A program made the translations under genes and the position numbers. Shown in pieces: positions 31,111 to 40,060 of a stretch of 64,000 nucleotides of DNA. This DNA comes from Pseudomonadota bacterium (GTDB taxonomy: Bacteria > Myxococcota_A > Polyangia > GCA-2747355): the NCBI GenBank assembly GCA_016702545.1, contig JADJDT010000005.1, positions 310,001 to 374,000 of the forward strand, read 5' to 3'. The notes beneath the pieces were generated by a model. That model ran no database searches. It was not told the origin of the DNA and saw only the letters and a program-made list of their open reading frames with translations. Every line of letters starts with the position of its first letter. Position 1 is the stretch's first letter.

Positions 31111-32260
31111 ATGAGCACGGTGAGCGAGCAACGGCAGGCGGTGGCGCGGGCGCAGCGCGTGGTGATCAAGGTCGGCACGCGGGTGCTGGTGCAGCGCTCG
31201 GGTCGGCCGGACGAGCGGCGCATCGGGGCCTTGGTCGAGCAGCTCGCCGCGCTGCGGGCCGCGGGGCGCCAGGTCATCTTGGTGTCGTCGGGCGCGATCG
31301 GCGCCGGCATCGAGGCGCTGCGCTTGCCGGGACGGCCGCGCGCCGTGCCCGAGCTGCAGATGGCGGCGGCCGTCGGGCAAAGCCGGCTGATGGCCCGCTA
31401 CGACCGGCTCTTCGCCGCTCGCGGTTGTCTCGCCGGCCAGGTGCTGCTGACGCACGACGATCTGCGGCATCGCCAGCGCCACCTCAACGCTCGCAACACG
31501 ATGATGACGCTGCTGCGCCACGGCATCGTGCCGGTGGTCAACGAGAACGACGTGGTCGCCGTCGACGAGATCAAGCTCGGCGACAACGACCAGCTCGCCG
31601 CGCTGGTGACGATGCTGGTCGACGCCTCGCTGCTGGTGCTGCTGAGCTCGACCGACGGCCTGCGCGCGCCGCTGGGGCCCGCCGGTGGGCGCACGCGGCG
31701 TGTGCCCTATCTGGCGCGCGTCTCGGAGCAAGAGCTGGCGCTGGCCTGGGGCAAGGGCAGCCCGCTCTCGACCGGCGGCATGGCGACCAAGCTCGCCGCG
31801 GCGCAGGCGGTGGTCGACGTCGGCGCGTCGGCGGTGATCGCCGACGGGCGCCGCGCCGACACGTTGCTGCGGCTCTTTCGCGGCGACGACGTGGGCACGC
31901 TGATCGGCACACCCGCCGCAACGCCCGACGGGCGCCCGCGCGGCCTCGCCAGCAAGAAGCGCTGGATCGCCTTCTTCCAGCGCTCGCAGGGCACGCTGGT
32001 GGTCGACGACGGGGCGGCGCGCGCGATCGTCGAGCGCGGCAAGAGCCTGCTCCCGATCGGCCTGCGCGCGATCGAGGGCCACTTCGAGGCCGGCGCGATG
32101 GTCACGGTCAAGACGCTCGCCGGGCGCGCGATCGCCCGCGGGCTGGTCGAGTACGCCAGCGCCGAGCTGGCGCAGATTCAAGGGCGGCGCACGGCCGAGA
32201 TCGGCCAGGTGCTCGGCGCGCGGCCCATGGACGAGGTGATTCACCGCGACAACCTGGTGA
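31111..32260 (+). CDS. proB: glutamate 5-kinase (3' boundary uncertain)
   Basis: First enzyme of proline synthesis: phosphorylates glutamate. Start ATG at 31111. The amino-acid kinase domain has VVIKVGTRVL, LVSSGAIGAGIEALRLPG, NARNTMMTLLRHGIVPVVNE, NDVVAVDEIKLGDNDQLAAL and STGGMATKLAAAQ. A PUA domain follows (about residues 290-380). The usual C-terminal motif DEVIHRDNLV ends near 32257. No stop occurs in this frame there; it stays open to 32662, and no stop exists in any frame between 32261 and the proA start region. Either an indel removed the stop, or ProB and ProA are fused. A TGA at 32258-32260 is in a different frame. Confidence 0.85.
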
Positions 32261-32262
32261 TC

Positions 32263-32298
32263 GGCACCGGGGGCGCTACGGGCACCGGGGGCGCGACG
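32263..32298 (+). repeat. 18-bp tandem duplication at the proB/proA junction
   Basis: GGCACCGGGGGCGCTACG (32263-32280) is followed directly by the same 18 bases with one change (32281-32298). In the proB frame it encodes GTGGATGTGGAT, a flexible Gly/Thr stretch. It lies exactly where the proB stop is missing. Confidence 0.8.
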
Positions 32299-32310
32299 GG
32301 AAGCAACCGA

Positions 32311-33563
32311 GCTTGCACGACGAGATGGTCGCTTTGGGGATCGCGCGGTCGCGGGAGCACGGGCCTTGCCCACGCTCTCGAGCGCCGCCAAGAACGCCTT
32401 GCTCGAAGGGATGGCCGTGGCGCTCGGGGCGCAACGCGCCGCGCTGCTCGCCGCCAACGCGCGCGACCTCGCCGCCGGCCGCGAGCGCGGGCTCACTGGC
32501 GCGCTGCTCGATCGGCTGGCGCTCAACGACGCGCGCATCGATGCGATGATCGCCGGCATCCGCCAGGTGATCGCGCTGCGGGACCCCGTCGGCGAGCTGC
32601 TCGCGCATCAGGTGCGCCCGGATGGCCTCCAGATCGACCAAGCTGCGCGTGCCGATCGGGGTGATCGGCATCATCTACGAGGCCCGCCCCAACGTCACCG
32701 CCGACGCCGCCGTGCTCTGCCTCAAGGCGAGCAACGCCGTGATTCTGCGCGGGGGCTCGGAGGCCCAGCACTCCAATCGCGCGATCGGCGCGGCGCTGGT
32801 GGCCGGGGGTGAGGCGGCGGGCCTGCCGGCCGGGGCCTTGCAGCTCGTCGAGACGACGGACCGCGACGCGGTGCGCGAGCTGGTGCAGCTCGTCGGGCGC
32901 GTCGACCTGGTGATCCCGCGCGGCGGCGAGGGGCTGATTCGCGCCGTCACCGAGCAGGCGCGCGTGCCGGTGATCAAGCACTACAAGGGCGTGTGCCACG
33001 TCTACGTCGACGCCAGCGCCGATCTATCGATGGCGCTGGCGATCGTCGAAAACGCCAAGTGCCAGCGCCCCGGCACCTGCAATGCGCTGGAGACCTTGCT
33101 GGTGCATCGCGAGGTCGCGACCGCCTTCCTGCCCGAGCTCGCGGCGCGGCTCTCCGCGCTCGGCGTCGAGCTGCGCGGCGACGAGCAAGCGCGCGCTCTC
33201 GTGCCGGCGATGAAGGTCGCGACCGAGCAGGACTGGTACGACGAGTACCTGGACCTGATCCTCGCGGTGCGCGTCGTGCCCGACCTCGAGGCCGCCATCG
33301 CCCACATTACGCGCTACGGCTCGCAGCACTCCGACGCGATCGTCGCGCGCGACGAGGCGGCGCAGCAGCGCTTCGTGCGCGAGGTCGACTCCGCGGCGGT
33401 CTACGTCAACGCCTCGACGCGCTTCACCGACGGCGGCGAGTTCGGCATGGGCGCCGAGATCGGCATCAGCACCGACAAGCTGCACGCCCGCGGCCCGATG
33501 GGCCTACCCGAGCTGACGACCTACAAATACATCGTCCGCGGCACCGGGCACATCCGACGCTGA
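32311..33563 (+). pseudogene. proA: gamma-glutamyl phosphate reductase, two frameshifts
   Basis: Second enzyme of proline synthesis, reducing glutamyl phosphate to the semialdehyde. The start is TTG 32311 or ATG 32325 (MVALGIAR). A frame change near 32343-32350 leads to ARALPTLSSAAKNALLEGMA. A second near 32636 (one extra base) leads to TKLRVPIGVIGIIYEARPNV. The rest is intact to the stop: LKASNAVILRGGSEAQHSN, VIKHYKGVCHVYVD, the catalytic Cys segment AKCQRPGTCNALETLLVH and TRFTDGGEFGMGAEIGIST. Length after repair matches ProA (about 415 residues). It may be fused to proB (see that entry). Confidence 0.85.
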
Positions 33564-33737
33564 GCGCGGCGCCGTCTTGGTGGGTCCCGGACCCGAGATG
33601 ATGGGGCGCGGAGCCGGTCCCGAGCCCTTCCCGTGCGGGACGCGCCAGGTCCGGCGCACGACAAGCGGCACAACAAGCTAGCGCTTCGCTCTCGCCCTGC
33701 CACGGGGCTGCTCGTGGCCACAGGCCGAGGTCGCAGC

Positions 33738-34364
33738 TCAGGGCAGGATCTCGACCACGGCATCAACCACGACGGCCCGCCACAGCTCCTCGATCTCGTC
33801 GTTGTCGAGGGCGATACAGCCCTGCGTCCAGTCGATCCACTTGTGCGGCAAGAAGCTCCAGCCGCGTTTCTCGCCGTGGATGCCGATCGCTCCGCCGATG
33901 CGGGCGCCGGGGGCGAGCCGACCGGCTCGTCGTGCACGGGCGAAGGACGCGCGGTCCTTCACGCTCGGGTAGGACAGGCTCAGGAAACGGTGAAAGAGGT
34001 GGCTCGCGCGCTTGGCCTCGACCGCATAGGTCCCCTCCGGGGTCCGCCCGTCGCCCTCGTGCTGCTTGTGACCCGGCCCACCCCGTCCGATCGCCACGCG
34101 ATAGATCTTGATCAGCCGGCCGTCGGACCAGGCCTCGAGGGTGTGGGCCTGCTTGAAGACCCGCAGCCGATCGACCTGGACCGTCCGTGGCATCGGCTGG
34201 TCGGTGAGGCGCGGTGCTGCGCCGGCAGCGGAGGCAGCGACCCAGAGAAGCATGCAGCACGACCCGATCGCTGCCGCCAGGGAGGCATGGGCGCTTCCGG
34301 CCACCTCACGCGCTCCCGGCGCCGGGGGTAAGCCCGTGCTGGCCAAGGACGGGCACGCGATCAT
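33738..34364 (-). CDS. L,D-transpeptidase (YkuD family)
   Basis: A 208-residue secreted enzyme; ATG 34364 with GGGAGGA upstream. A hydrophobic segment (CCMLLWVAASAAGAAP, about residues 36-50) serves as signal or anchor. The YkuD core has IKIYRVAIGRGGPGHK, GDGRTPEGTY and the catalytic block IGIHGEKRGW followed by DWTQGCIALDNDEIEEL, with His and Cys in place; the usual SxGC is TQGC here. In this family the enzyme makes 3-3 peptidoglycan crosslinks or attaches proteins to peptidoglycan. It is alone on its strand between proA and a divergent secreted-protein gene. Confidence 0.88.
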   Translation of the reverse strand: MIACPSLASTGLPPAPGAREVAGSAHASLAAAIGSCCMLLWVAASAAGAAPRLTDQPMPRTVQVDRLRVFKQAHTLEAWSDGRLIKIYRVAIGRGGPGHKQHEGDGRTPEGTYAVEAKRASHLFHRFLSLSYPSVKDRASFARARRAGRLAPGARIGGAIGIHGEKRGWSFLPHKWIDWTQGCIALDNDEIEELWRAVVVDAVVEILP

Positions 34365-34500
34365 TCAGTCCTCCCTGACGCCGACAGCCAAGTGCTGGGC
34401 ATGCCGGTCCGGTCAGTCGGGTCCGCAGGCCCATCACGCAGAGGTGGCCCGGCCTCGGGTCGTTGAGTAACGTATCGTTCACGGGCAGCGGGAGGGTCGC

Positions 34501-35325
34501 ATGTCGTCAGGTTTCTCTTTGGCTCCCGATCAGCGTCTGCCGAGGTCCTGCAGACCTGGCCCTATCGTCGCAACCATGCTCGTCCTCGTTCAGCTCGGGC
34601 TGTTCGGCGCCCCGGCTGCGGCATGCCGCTATCAACCGCTGACGGCGGTCCAGCAGCTCGAGCGGGCCGACCAGGTGTTTCTCGGGCGCGCGGGCCCCGT
34701 CGAGATCGGCGCTCAGACGGCCACCCAGGGCTTCGACGTACTCTATGCGATCAAGGGCGAGCTCGGGCGCCGCTTCGTGCGCGTGTACCCCTGGCCGAGC
34801 AACACCTGCGCGAGCGTCTACGAGCCCGGGCAACTGGCCGTCGTCTTCGTCAAGGACGGCTTGATCACGGTCCCTTCGGGCAGCCTGCCGATCGAGGCTC
34901 AACTGGCCAAGTTGGACGTCCTTCTGCAAGGGGGCCACACCGGGCGGCGAGGCAAGCCGGTCCCCGTCGAGCTCGAGGCCTTCCGCATGGCGCTGACGAA
35001 GGCACTGCTCACCCACCTCCACGGTCGCCCGAAGGTGGCAGTCCTCTTTGGCCGGTTCGCCGGCCAGGAGCTCACGGTGGGCAAGACGTCGCTCCCGTTC
35101 GTGGAGCGGGCCACGGGTCGTAACGTCGTGCGTATCACGCGCGCGCTTTCCGTTGGCCCGGTTCGGCTCGTCTCCGGAGCTTATCCGCTCGAGGGCTACG
35201 TCTTCGATGCGCTCCTGCTGCAGACGGGCGCGGAGCAGTTCCAGCTGCTCGGACACTGGGGGCGAGAGCAGAGCGCACGGGTCCCACCGGGCCGCGCGGT
35301 CCGGGCGTTCGAATCAGACCCTTGA
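34501..35325 (+). CDS. secreted protein with TIMP/netrin-like start, unknown function
   Basis: A 274-residue protein with GGGAGG ahead of the ATG and a long signal region ending PAAAC. The mature part opens CRYQPLTAVQQLERADQVFLGRA, and later has SNTCASVYEPGQLAVVFV. This resembles exported Cys-containing proteins with an OB-like TIMP/netrin fold often found in Myxococcota. The second half has no recognised family. Function unknown. Confidence 0.6.
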   Translation: MSSGFSLAPDQRLPRSCRPGPIVATMLVLVQLGLFGAPAAACRYQPLTAVQQLERADQVFLGRAGPVEIGAQTATQGFDVLYAIKGELGRRFVRVYPWPSNTCASVYEPGQLAVVFVKDGLITVPSGSLPIEAQLAKLDVLLQGGHTGRRGKPVPVELEAFRMALTKALLTHLHGRPKVAVLFGRFAGQELTVGKTSLPFVERATGRNVVRITRALSVGPVRLVSGAYPLEGYVFDALLLQTGAEQFQLLGHWGREQSARVPPGRAVRAFESDP

Positions 35326-35506
35326 ACAGGAGGGGCGGACGCCTGCAGACGCGCTAGGGGTGCAGCTCGCCTGGCTCGGCGCGGCGCCTGGGTCGTCGTT
35401 CTGCGCCACAACGAGCCAGAAGGCGTGCTAGCATGCGCCGCGGTCGCGCGCTGCGGCCGTGCTGCGTGCAGGTCACCAAGAAACCGGCAATCCAGGGAGG
35501 CTTACG

Positions 35507-36028
35507 ATGAGAGTCAGAAGCGTGGTCGTGGCGGCGTTGTGTTTTGGCGTGCTCGCTGCGTGCGGCGACGACGAGGGCGGCGTGCCGTCCAACAAGAAGG
35601 TGAGCGAGCTGACGCCGGCGCAGTGGACGAGCTGGTGCGAAGCGAACGCGGGTGCCTTCGCGAAGGATGTGAAGCAGGCGAGCTGCACGATGGCGGGCTT
35701 GTCCGTCAAGCAGTCGGGGCAAGGCACCTGCGAGGCCGCGCGCGATGCCTGCCTCGCCAAGGACGTGGAGGGCATCGACTGCAAGAGCGCACCCGTCGCG
35801 CGCGATGGCGGCGTGGGGAACTGCAGCGCCACCGTAGGTGAGATGCAGAAGTGCTACGACGATCTCGTGGCGGCGATCAGGCCGGTGCTCTCGGGACTGA
35901 GCTGCTCGTCGAACCTGATCGACCTGGCCAGCAAGCTGCAGAGCCTCGGCAGTCTCGATCCGGCCTCGTGCAAGGCGGTGGCCAGCAAGTGCCCGGAGTT
36001 CAGCACGGGCTTCGGCGGTGATGATTAA
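35507..36028 (+). CDS. small Cys-rich lipoprotein
   Basis: A 173-residue lipoprotein. GGAGG lies 8 bases before ATG 35507; the signal ends LAACGDDEGG. The mature part has about ten cysteines in pairs (TSWCEANAG, ASCTMAGL, GTCEAARDACLAKD, GNCSATVGEMQKCYDD, CSSNLIDLASKL), suggesting a disulphide-linked helical fold. This pattern is frequent among Myxococcota surface lipoproteins of unknown role. No further assignment is possible. Confidence 0.7.
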   Translation: MRVRSVVVAALCFGVLAACGDDEGGVPSNKKVSELTPAQWTSWCEANAGAFAKDVKQASCTMAGLSVKQSGQGTCEAARDACLAKDVEGIDCKSAPVARDGGVGNCSATVGEMQKCYDDLVAAIRPVLSGLSCSSNLIDLASKLQSLGSLDPASCKAVASKCPEFSTGFGGDD

Positions 36029-36066
36029 TCTCAGATGTAATAAGTGACATAGGACTCATAAAACAA

Positions 36067-36096
36067 TTGACATGTATAGGCCCCAGCGCGTAGGCT
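36067..36096 (+). promoter_or_regulatory. possible sigma-70 promoter ahead of the riboswitch
   Basis: TTGACA at 36067-36072 and TAGGCT at 36091-36096 with an 18-base spacer, in the only clearly A/T-rich stretch of the neighbourhood (36029-36090). The -35 is perfect and the -10 is weak. Transcription would start near 36103 and give a leader carrying the c-di-GMP aptamer. Confidence 0.45.
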
Positions 36097-36120
36097 GAGT
36101 TCACGTCGTCGGTTCGACGC

Positions 36121-36148
36121 GGCTTGCTTGAAACGGCTTCCTTGAAAC
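36121..36148 (+). repeat. 14-bp tandem repeat just before the aptamer
   Basis: GGCTTGCTTGAAAC (36121-36134) and GGCTTCCTTGAAAC (36135-36148) are adjacent with one mismatch and abut the AGGGCAAACC box. The second copy may supply the 5' strand of the aptamer's closing stem; the first copy would be an alternative strand. Confidence 0.6.
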
Positions 36149-36220
36149 AGGGCAAACCCCGGGCGACCGGGGGACGCAAAGCCAGGAGACTCAGCGACCC
36201 TGAGTTCGTCCGGCTACCAA
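36138..36220 (+). ncRNA. cyclic di-GMP-I (GEMM) riboswitch
   Basis: The two invariant blocks of the class I aptamer are present: AGGGCAAACC at 36149-36158 and GGGACGCAAAGCC at 36171-36183. Between them is a stem CCCCGG/CCGGGG capped by the GNRA tetraloop GCGA (36163-36166). A second hairpin follows (GACTCAG 36188-36194 with CTGAGTTC 36200-36207). CCGGCTACC then leads to the ribosome site and ATG 36231. In characterised members the RNA binds c-di-GMP and switches expression of the gene downstream. The closeness of the aptamer end to the start codon suggests control of translation initiation. I did not fold the RNA. Confidence 0.85.
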
Positions 36221-36230
36221 CGGGGGCGAC

Positions 36231-36878
36231 ATGTCGCGCTTCTCTCGCACGCGGTCCGGGCGCCGCGCTCTCGCGCTCTCGCTCGCTTCGCTGCTCCTTG
36301 GCCTGCTGCTGAGCACGGTCCCCAGCCCCGTCTCGGCGCAGGAGCCGAGCGGCGCACCCGCCGCCAGCGTGCGCGGGGCGCCCACCGCCAGCGGCTGGCA
36401 GCTCGGGGCGCTGGTCGACGTTGGCGTGCCCGACCTGCTCGGCGTCTCGCTGGTCGTCCGCCCCTGGCACTGGCTGCGGCTGCACGGCGGCGCGACGACC
36501 AACGCGGTCAGCTTCGGACTGCGCGGCGGCGCGACGCTGGTGCCCTTCCACGCCTGGATCAGCCCCTCGCTGACGGTCGAGGGCGGCTACGTCTTCGAGG
36601 GCGACGCCAACACCCTGACCGAGAGCTTCGGCCTGACCTCGCCGATGCTCGAGCAGGTCGGCTACAGCTACGGCAACGCCCACCTCGGCCTCGAGCTCGG
36701 CTCTCCCGACAGCGTGGTGTTCTTCGTGCACGCCGGCTTCAGCGCGCTGCACACCACGCTGCATCAGGCGGACGAGGTGCTGCGCGAAGAGCTGGAGCAG
36801 CCCTCGCTCTCGTTTGCTGACCCGAAGGTCTCGGCGCTGGTGCCCTCGGCCAAGCTCGGCCTGCTGGTGTTCTTCTGA
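36231..36878 (+). CDS. secreted outer-membrane-type protein under riboswitch control
   Basis: A 215-residue protein with a clear signal peptide (LALSLASLLLGLLL, cleavage after VSAQ). The mature part is a run of alternating polar and hydrophobic residues (WQLGALVDVGVPDLLGVSLV, LRLHGGATTNAVSFGLRGGA, SLTVEGGYVFEGD) ending in LVFF. A final aromatic residue and amphipathic strands are typical of small outer-membrane beta-barrels. No family name can be given. The c-di-GMP riboswitch directly upstream means its level should follow biofilm/motility signalling. The next gene starts 55 bases later and may be cotranscribed. Confidence 0.75.
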   Translation: MSRFSRTRSGRRALALSLASLLLGLLLSTVPSPVSAQEPSGAPAASVRGAPTASGWQLGALVDVGVPDLLGVSLVVRPWHWLRLHGGATTNAVSFGLRGGATLVPFHAWISPSLTVEGGYVFEGDANTLTESFGLTSPMLEQVGYSYGNAHLGLELGSPDSVVFFVHAGFSALHTTLHQADEVLREELEQPSLSFADPKVSALVPSAKLGLLVFF

Positions 36879-36933
36879 GGGCAAGTGCCCACGTGTCGGT
36901 CCGCGTCGAGCGGCCGGCGAAGGAGCGACCGTG

Positions 36934-37488
36934 ATGCGAGCCTCTCTTCACCCCCACAGCGCCCGGCGCTACGCCCTCCTGCTGGCGCTGCCGCTGGCGG
37001 CCCCAGGCTGCGTCTCCGTCTCCGCGGAGGTCGAGCAGGTGCGCCACAGCGTGCAGACGCAGCAGCTCAGCTTCGCCGGTGCGGGGCCGCTGGCGGGCCA
37101 GGCGACGAGCGAGACGCGTGTCTTCGACGCCAGCCTCGACAGCCAGCTGATGGACTATGTCGTCAACGCCAAGCTCACCGAGCTGCGCGTCGTGCCGGCC
37201 AGCGGGGTCAGTAACCTCGACTTCGTGCGCGAGGTGCGGATTCGCCTGCTCTCGGCCGGCGGCAACCCCGAGGTCGTGCTCGCCGAGTTCTCGCGCGACG
37301 GCGAGGGTGTCAGCGCCGCCGACGGCTCATTGACCCTGCGCGTGCACGACGACTTCGACCACACGCGCTATGTGCGCGCCCGCGTCCCCTTCGAGCTGCA
37401 GCTCGGGATGGACGCCCCCGCCGCGCCCTGGAGCGTCGCCGTCGATCTCGGCCTCGACCTCGAGCTCGGCTACGAGCTGCGTCTGTAG
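36934..37488 (+). CDS. lipoprotein of unknown function
   Basis: A 184-residue lipoprotein: ATG 36934 with AAGGAG upstream, signal ending LAAPGC. The mature part is beta-rich (VEQVRHSVQTQQLSFAGAG, LMDYVVNAKLTELRVVPASG, EVRIRLLSAGGNPEVVLAEF) and ends in LDLELGYELRL. It follows the riboswitch-controlled gene on the same strand with a short gap, so c-di-GMP may control both. No known family recognised. Confidence 0.65.
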   Translation: MRASLHPHSARRYALLLALPLAAPGCVSVSAEVEQVRHSVQTQQLSFAGAGPLAGQATSETRVFDASLDSQLMDYVVNAKLTELRVVPASGVSNLDFVREVRIRLLSAGGNPEVVLAEFSRDGEGVSAADGSLTLRVHDDFDHTRYVRARVPFELQLGMDAPAAPWSVAVDLGLDLELGYELRL

Positions 37489-37625
37489 GCGCAGCGAACG
37501 GGGCGGGCGTTTCCTCTGGTCGGGGGCGGCATTATTTTCGAGCGGGTCCTTTCTCCGCCAGCGATGCTATGAGATCGTGCACCGGCGCGCGATCGGACGC
37601 GCGCCATTACCCTGAGGAGCTGGCG

Positions 37626-38111
37626 ATGCTGACGATGCGACGAACGACGACGACCCTGGCCCTGGCGCTGCTGCTGGTCGGGGGCGCTGCGAGACCGACC
37701 CTGGCCAAGCGCGCGGCGGCGGCCCCGATGTCTGCGCACCAGCGCGATGCGCGCAAGCTGCTCGAGCTGAGCGGCGCCCAGCAGATGGGCAAGCAGATGA
37801 TCAGCCAGATGCTGGGCATGATGCGCCAGAACGCGACCGACGTGCCCGAGGACTTCTGGCGGACGATCGAGAAGAAGCTCGATTTCAGCGCGCTGCTCGA
37901 CGAGCTCGCCGGGCTCTACGCCCGCCACCTGAGCCACGACGATGTCAGCCAGTTGATCACCTTCTTCAGCAGCCCGGTGGGGCGCCGCTTCGTCGCCGTC
38001 CAGCCCAGGGTGATGCAGGACTCGGTCGCGATCAGCCAGAAGTGGGGCCAGCAGTTCATGCAACAGGTGATGCAGGAGCTGGAGCGCGCGAAGAAGCGCG
38101 GCAGCAAGTAA
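37626..38111 (+). CDS. DUF2059-type secreted protein
   Basis: A 161-residue protein; GAGGAGC precedes ATG 37626. After a signal peptide (ALALLLVGGAARPTLAK) the helical body matches the DUF2059 pattern: ARKLLELSGAQQMGKQMISQ, then LDFSALLDELAGLYARHLSH and VSQLITFFSSPVGRRFVAVQ, ending in a Gln/Lys-rich helix. The family is periplasmic and its role is not known. The gene is single and converges with the acyl-CoA ligase gene. Confidence 0.8.
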   Translation: MLTMRRTTTTLALALLLVGGAARPTLAKRAAAAPMSAHQRDARKLLELSGAQQMGKQMISQMLGMMRQNATDVPEDFWRTIEKKLDFSALLDELAGLYARHLSHDDVSQLITFFSSPVGRRFVAVQPRVMQDSVAISQKWGQQFMQQVMQELERAKKRGSK

Positions 38112-38138
38112 CGAAGGTAGGGGCGCTGGGCTTCTTTA

Positions 38139-38278
38139 CCCACGGCTCACCTGAGTCGAGGCGCCCGTCAGGCAAGGAGCGAGCGAGGAGCGAGCGGAAC
38201 AGCCTTTTAGCGCTGTGAGCACGCACCGGAGCGAGCGACGCAGCATGACGGGATGGATCGGCTCAGGTGAGCGGTGGG
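38139..38278. repeat. 140-bp element bounded by 17-bp inverted repeats
   Basis: CCCACGGCTCACCTGAG (38139-38155) is the reverse complement, with one mismatch, of CTCAGGTGAGCGGTGGG (38262-38278). The interior has GAGCGAGC-type direct repeats and no open frame. It fills the gap between two convergent genes. It may be a bidirectional terminator or a small inverted-repeat element. Confidence 0.6.
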
Positions 38279-38279
38279 G

Positions 38280-40040
38280 CTAGCCGGCCCAGTCGCCCGC
38301 GCGGATCCTGCCCCACAGCGTAGCGCTTAGCCCGACGTAGCTCTGCTGCTCGGGGTCGCGCAGGTAGAGCCTCTCGCCCTCGGCCAACCATGACGGGTCG
38401 AAGCCCTGCTCGCGCAGCTCGCGCTTGCGCGGCTTGAGGCTGCCGGTGAGCGGGAGCTGCGCTACGAGCCGCAGGAAACGCGGTTGTGCGTAGGCCGGCA
38501 AGGCGCGGCTGACATACTCGTAGCACGACTCGGCGCCGAAGGCGGCGTCGGTGACGAGCGCGGCCATGCCGGCGCGCCCCTCGCTGCCCGGCACGGCCAC
38601 GCCGTAGACCGCGCACTGGGTCACGCCGGGGGCCTGCAGCAGCACCTGCTCGACCTGCTGGGCCGAGACGTTGTGGCTCTGCCAGCGAAACGAATCGCCC
38701 AAGCGATCGACGAAGTAGAGCCGGTGCAGGCGGTCGCGCCGCAGCAGGTCGCCGGTGTCGAACCAACGGTCGCCGGGCGCAAAGACGTCAGTCAGCACCC
38801 GCTGCTCGCTCGCCGTGCCGTCGACGTAGCCGTCGAAGCCGTTGCGGGCGCTGATCGCGCCGAGCAGCAGCGCGGGCTCGTCTGCCGGCGCGGGGATGGC
38901 GAAGCCGCGCGCGTCGCGCGTCAGGGCCTCGCGCTCGAGGTCGTAGCGCGCCAGCGCCATGCGCCCCGGCACCAGCACGCCGCAGCTACCGGGCGTGTTG
39001 AGCAGGTTGAGCGTCTCGGCGTTGCCCTCGGTCGAGGCATAGAACTCGAGCACCTGACGCACGCCGAAGCGTTGGCGCAGCGGCGGCCAGAGCTCCGCGC
39101 GCAGGCCGTTGCCGAAGACGCGGGTCACCTGGTGGTCACGCTCGTCCGCGCGGGCCGGTTGCTGTACCAGGTAGCGGCACAGCTCGCCGACGTAGCTGAA
39201 GATCGTCGCCCCGCTGGCGCGGCACTCGTCCCAGAACTGGCGCGCCGAGAAGCGGCGGCCGAGCGCCAGGCGGCAGCGCTGCGTCAGCGCGATCGGCACG
39301 GCGATGATCGTCGCCGTGCCGTGGCACAAGGGCAGGCAGTTGTAGACGCAGTCCGCGGGCCCCACGCGCAGCGCGGCGCCGAAGACCATCCCCGCGCGCC
39401 ACAGCCGGTGGTGCTTGACCACGGCGGCGCGGGGCAGCCCGGTGGTGCCGCTGGTGTAGACGTAGGCCACGACCTCGTCGAGTCGGCGGCTGGCGGTCTG
39501 CGGCGGATCGCTCGTGGCGCGCTGGGCCAGCACGCGCGCCCAGGCGTATTGCGTCGGCAAGCTGTCGGTCTCGTCATCGATCAGGATCTGGCCGCTGCCC
39601 AGCGCCACGGCATCGCGAATCGCCTCGAGCGCGCCGCGCTGCGCACCAGAGGCGACCAGCAGCTGCGGCTGACAGGCGTCGATTGCCTGCACCAGGGGTG
39701 CACCGACCAATTGCGGGTCGATCAGCGCCGCGATCACGCCGAGCTTGGCCAGCGCGTAGCAGTGGAACAGGTAGGCCGGGCGATTGTCGCAGAGCAACGC
39801 CACCACGTCGCCCCGGCCGAGGCCGAGGGCCTGGTAGGCGTGGGCATGCTGGTTGATGGCGGCGTTGACCGCGCTTACCGACCAGCTGCGGCCCTCGAAC
39901 CACAACAGCGGATCGGCCGGCTGCGCGCGCGCCCATTGCTCGAGCTGCAGCGCCAGCGTCTGGTTGGAGTCGGGATCCCAGGTCAGCTGCGCGCCGATGG
40001 CCTGGGCCGTGCTCCAGAGCTGGCGGGGAAGGCCACGCAT
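38280..40040 (-). CDS. long/very-long-chain acyl-CoA synthetase (FATP-like)
   Basis: A 586-residue AMP-forming ligase. Motifs in order are YVYTSGTTGLPRAAVV (ATP loop, about residue 195), LCHGTATIIAV, EFYASTEGN (about 335), WFDTGDLLRRD (about 460), and the hinge region ending GSLKPRKREL. The ASTEGN block and GLPRAA are those of the fatty-acid-transport/very-long-chain ligase group. It activates fatty acids to acyl-CoA at the membrane for degradation or lipid synthesis. The POT transporter gene lies upstream on the same strand with a 20-base gap, so they may be cotranscribed. Confidence 0.88.
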   Translation of the reverse strand: MRGLPRQLWSTAQAIGAQLTWDPDSNQTLALQLEQWARAQPADPLLWFEGRSWSVSAVNAAINQHAHAYQALGLGRGDVVALLCDNRPAYLFHCYALAKLGVIAALIDPQLVGAPLVQAIDACQPQLLVASGAQRGALEAIRDAVALGSGQILIDDETDSLPTQYAWARVLAQRATSDPPQTASRRLDEVVAYVYTSGTTGLPRAAVVKHHRLWRAGMVFGAALRVGPADCVYNCLPLCHGTATIIAVPIALTQRCRLALGRRFSARQFWDECRASGATIFSYVGELCRYLVQQPARADERDHQVTRVFGNGLRAELWPPLRQRFGVRQVLEFYASTEGNAETLNLLNTPGSCGVLVPGRMALARYDLEREALTRDARGFAIPAPADEPALLLGAISARNGFDGYVDGTASEQRVLTDVFAPGDRWFDTGDLLRRDRLHRLYFVDRLGDSFRWQSHNVSAQQVEQVLLQAPGVTQCAVYGVAVPGSEGRAGMAALVTDAAFGAESCYEYVSRALPAYAQPRFLRLVAQLPLTGSLKPRKRELREQGFDPSWLAEGERLYLRDPEQQSYVGLSATLWGRIRAGDWAG

Positions 40041-40060
40041 TGCCGGGGCACCTGCTCGCG

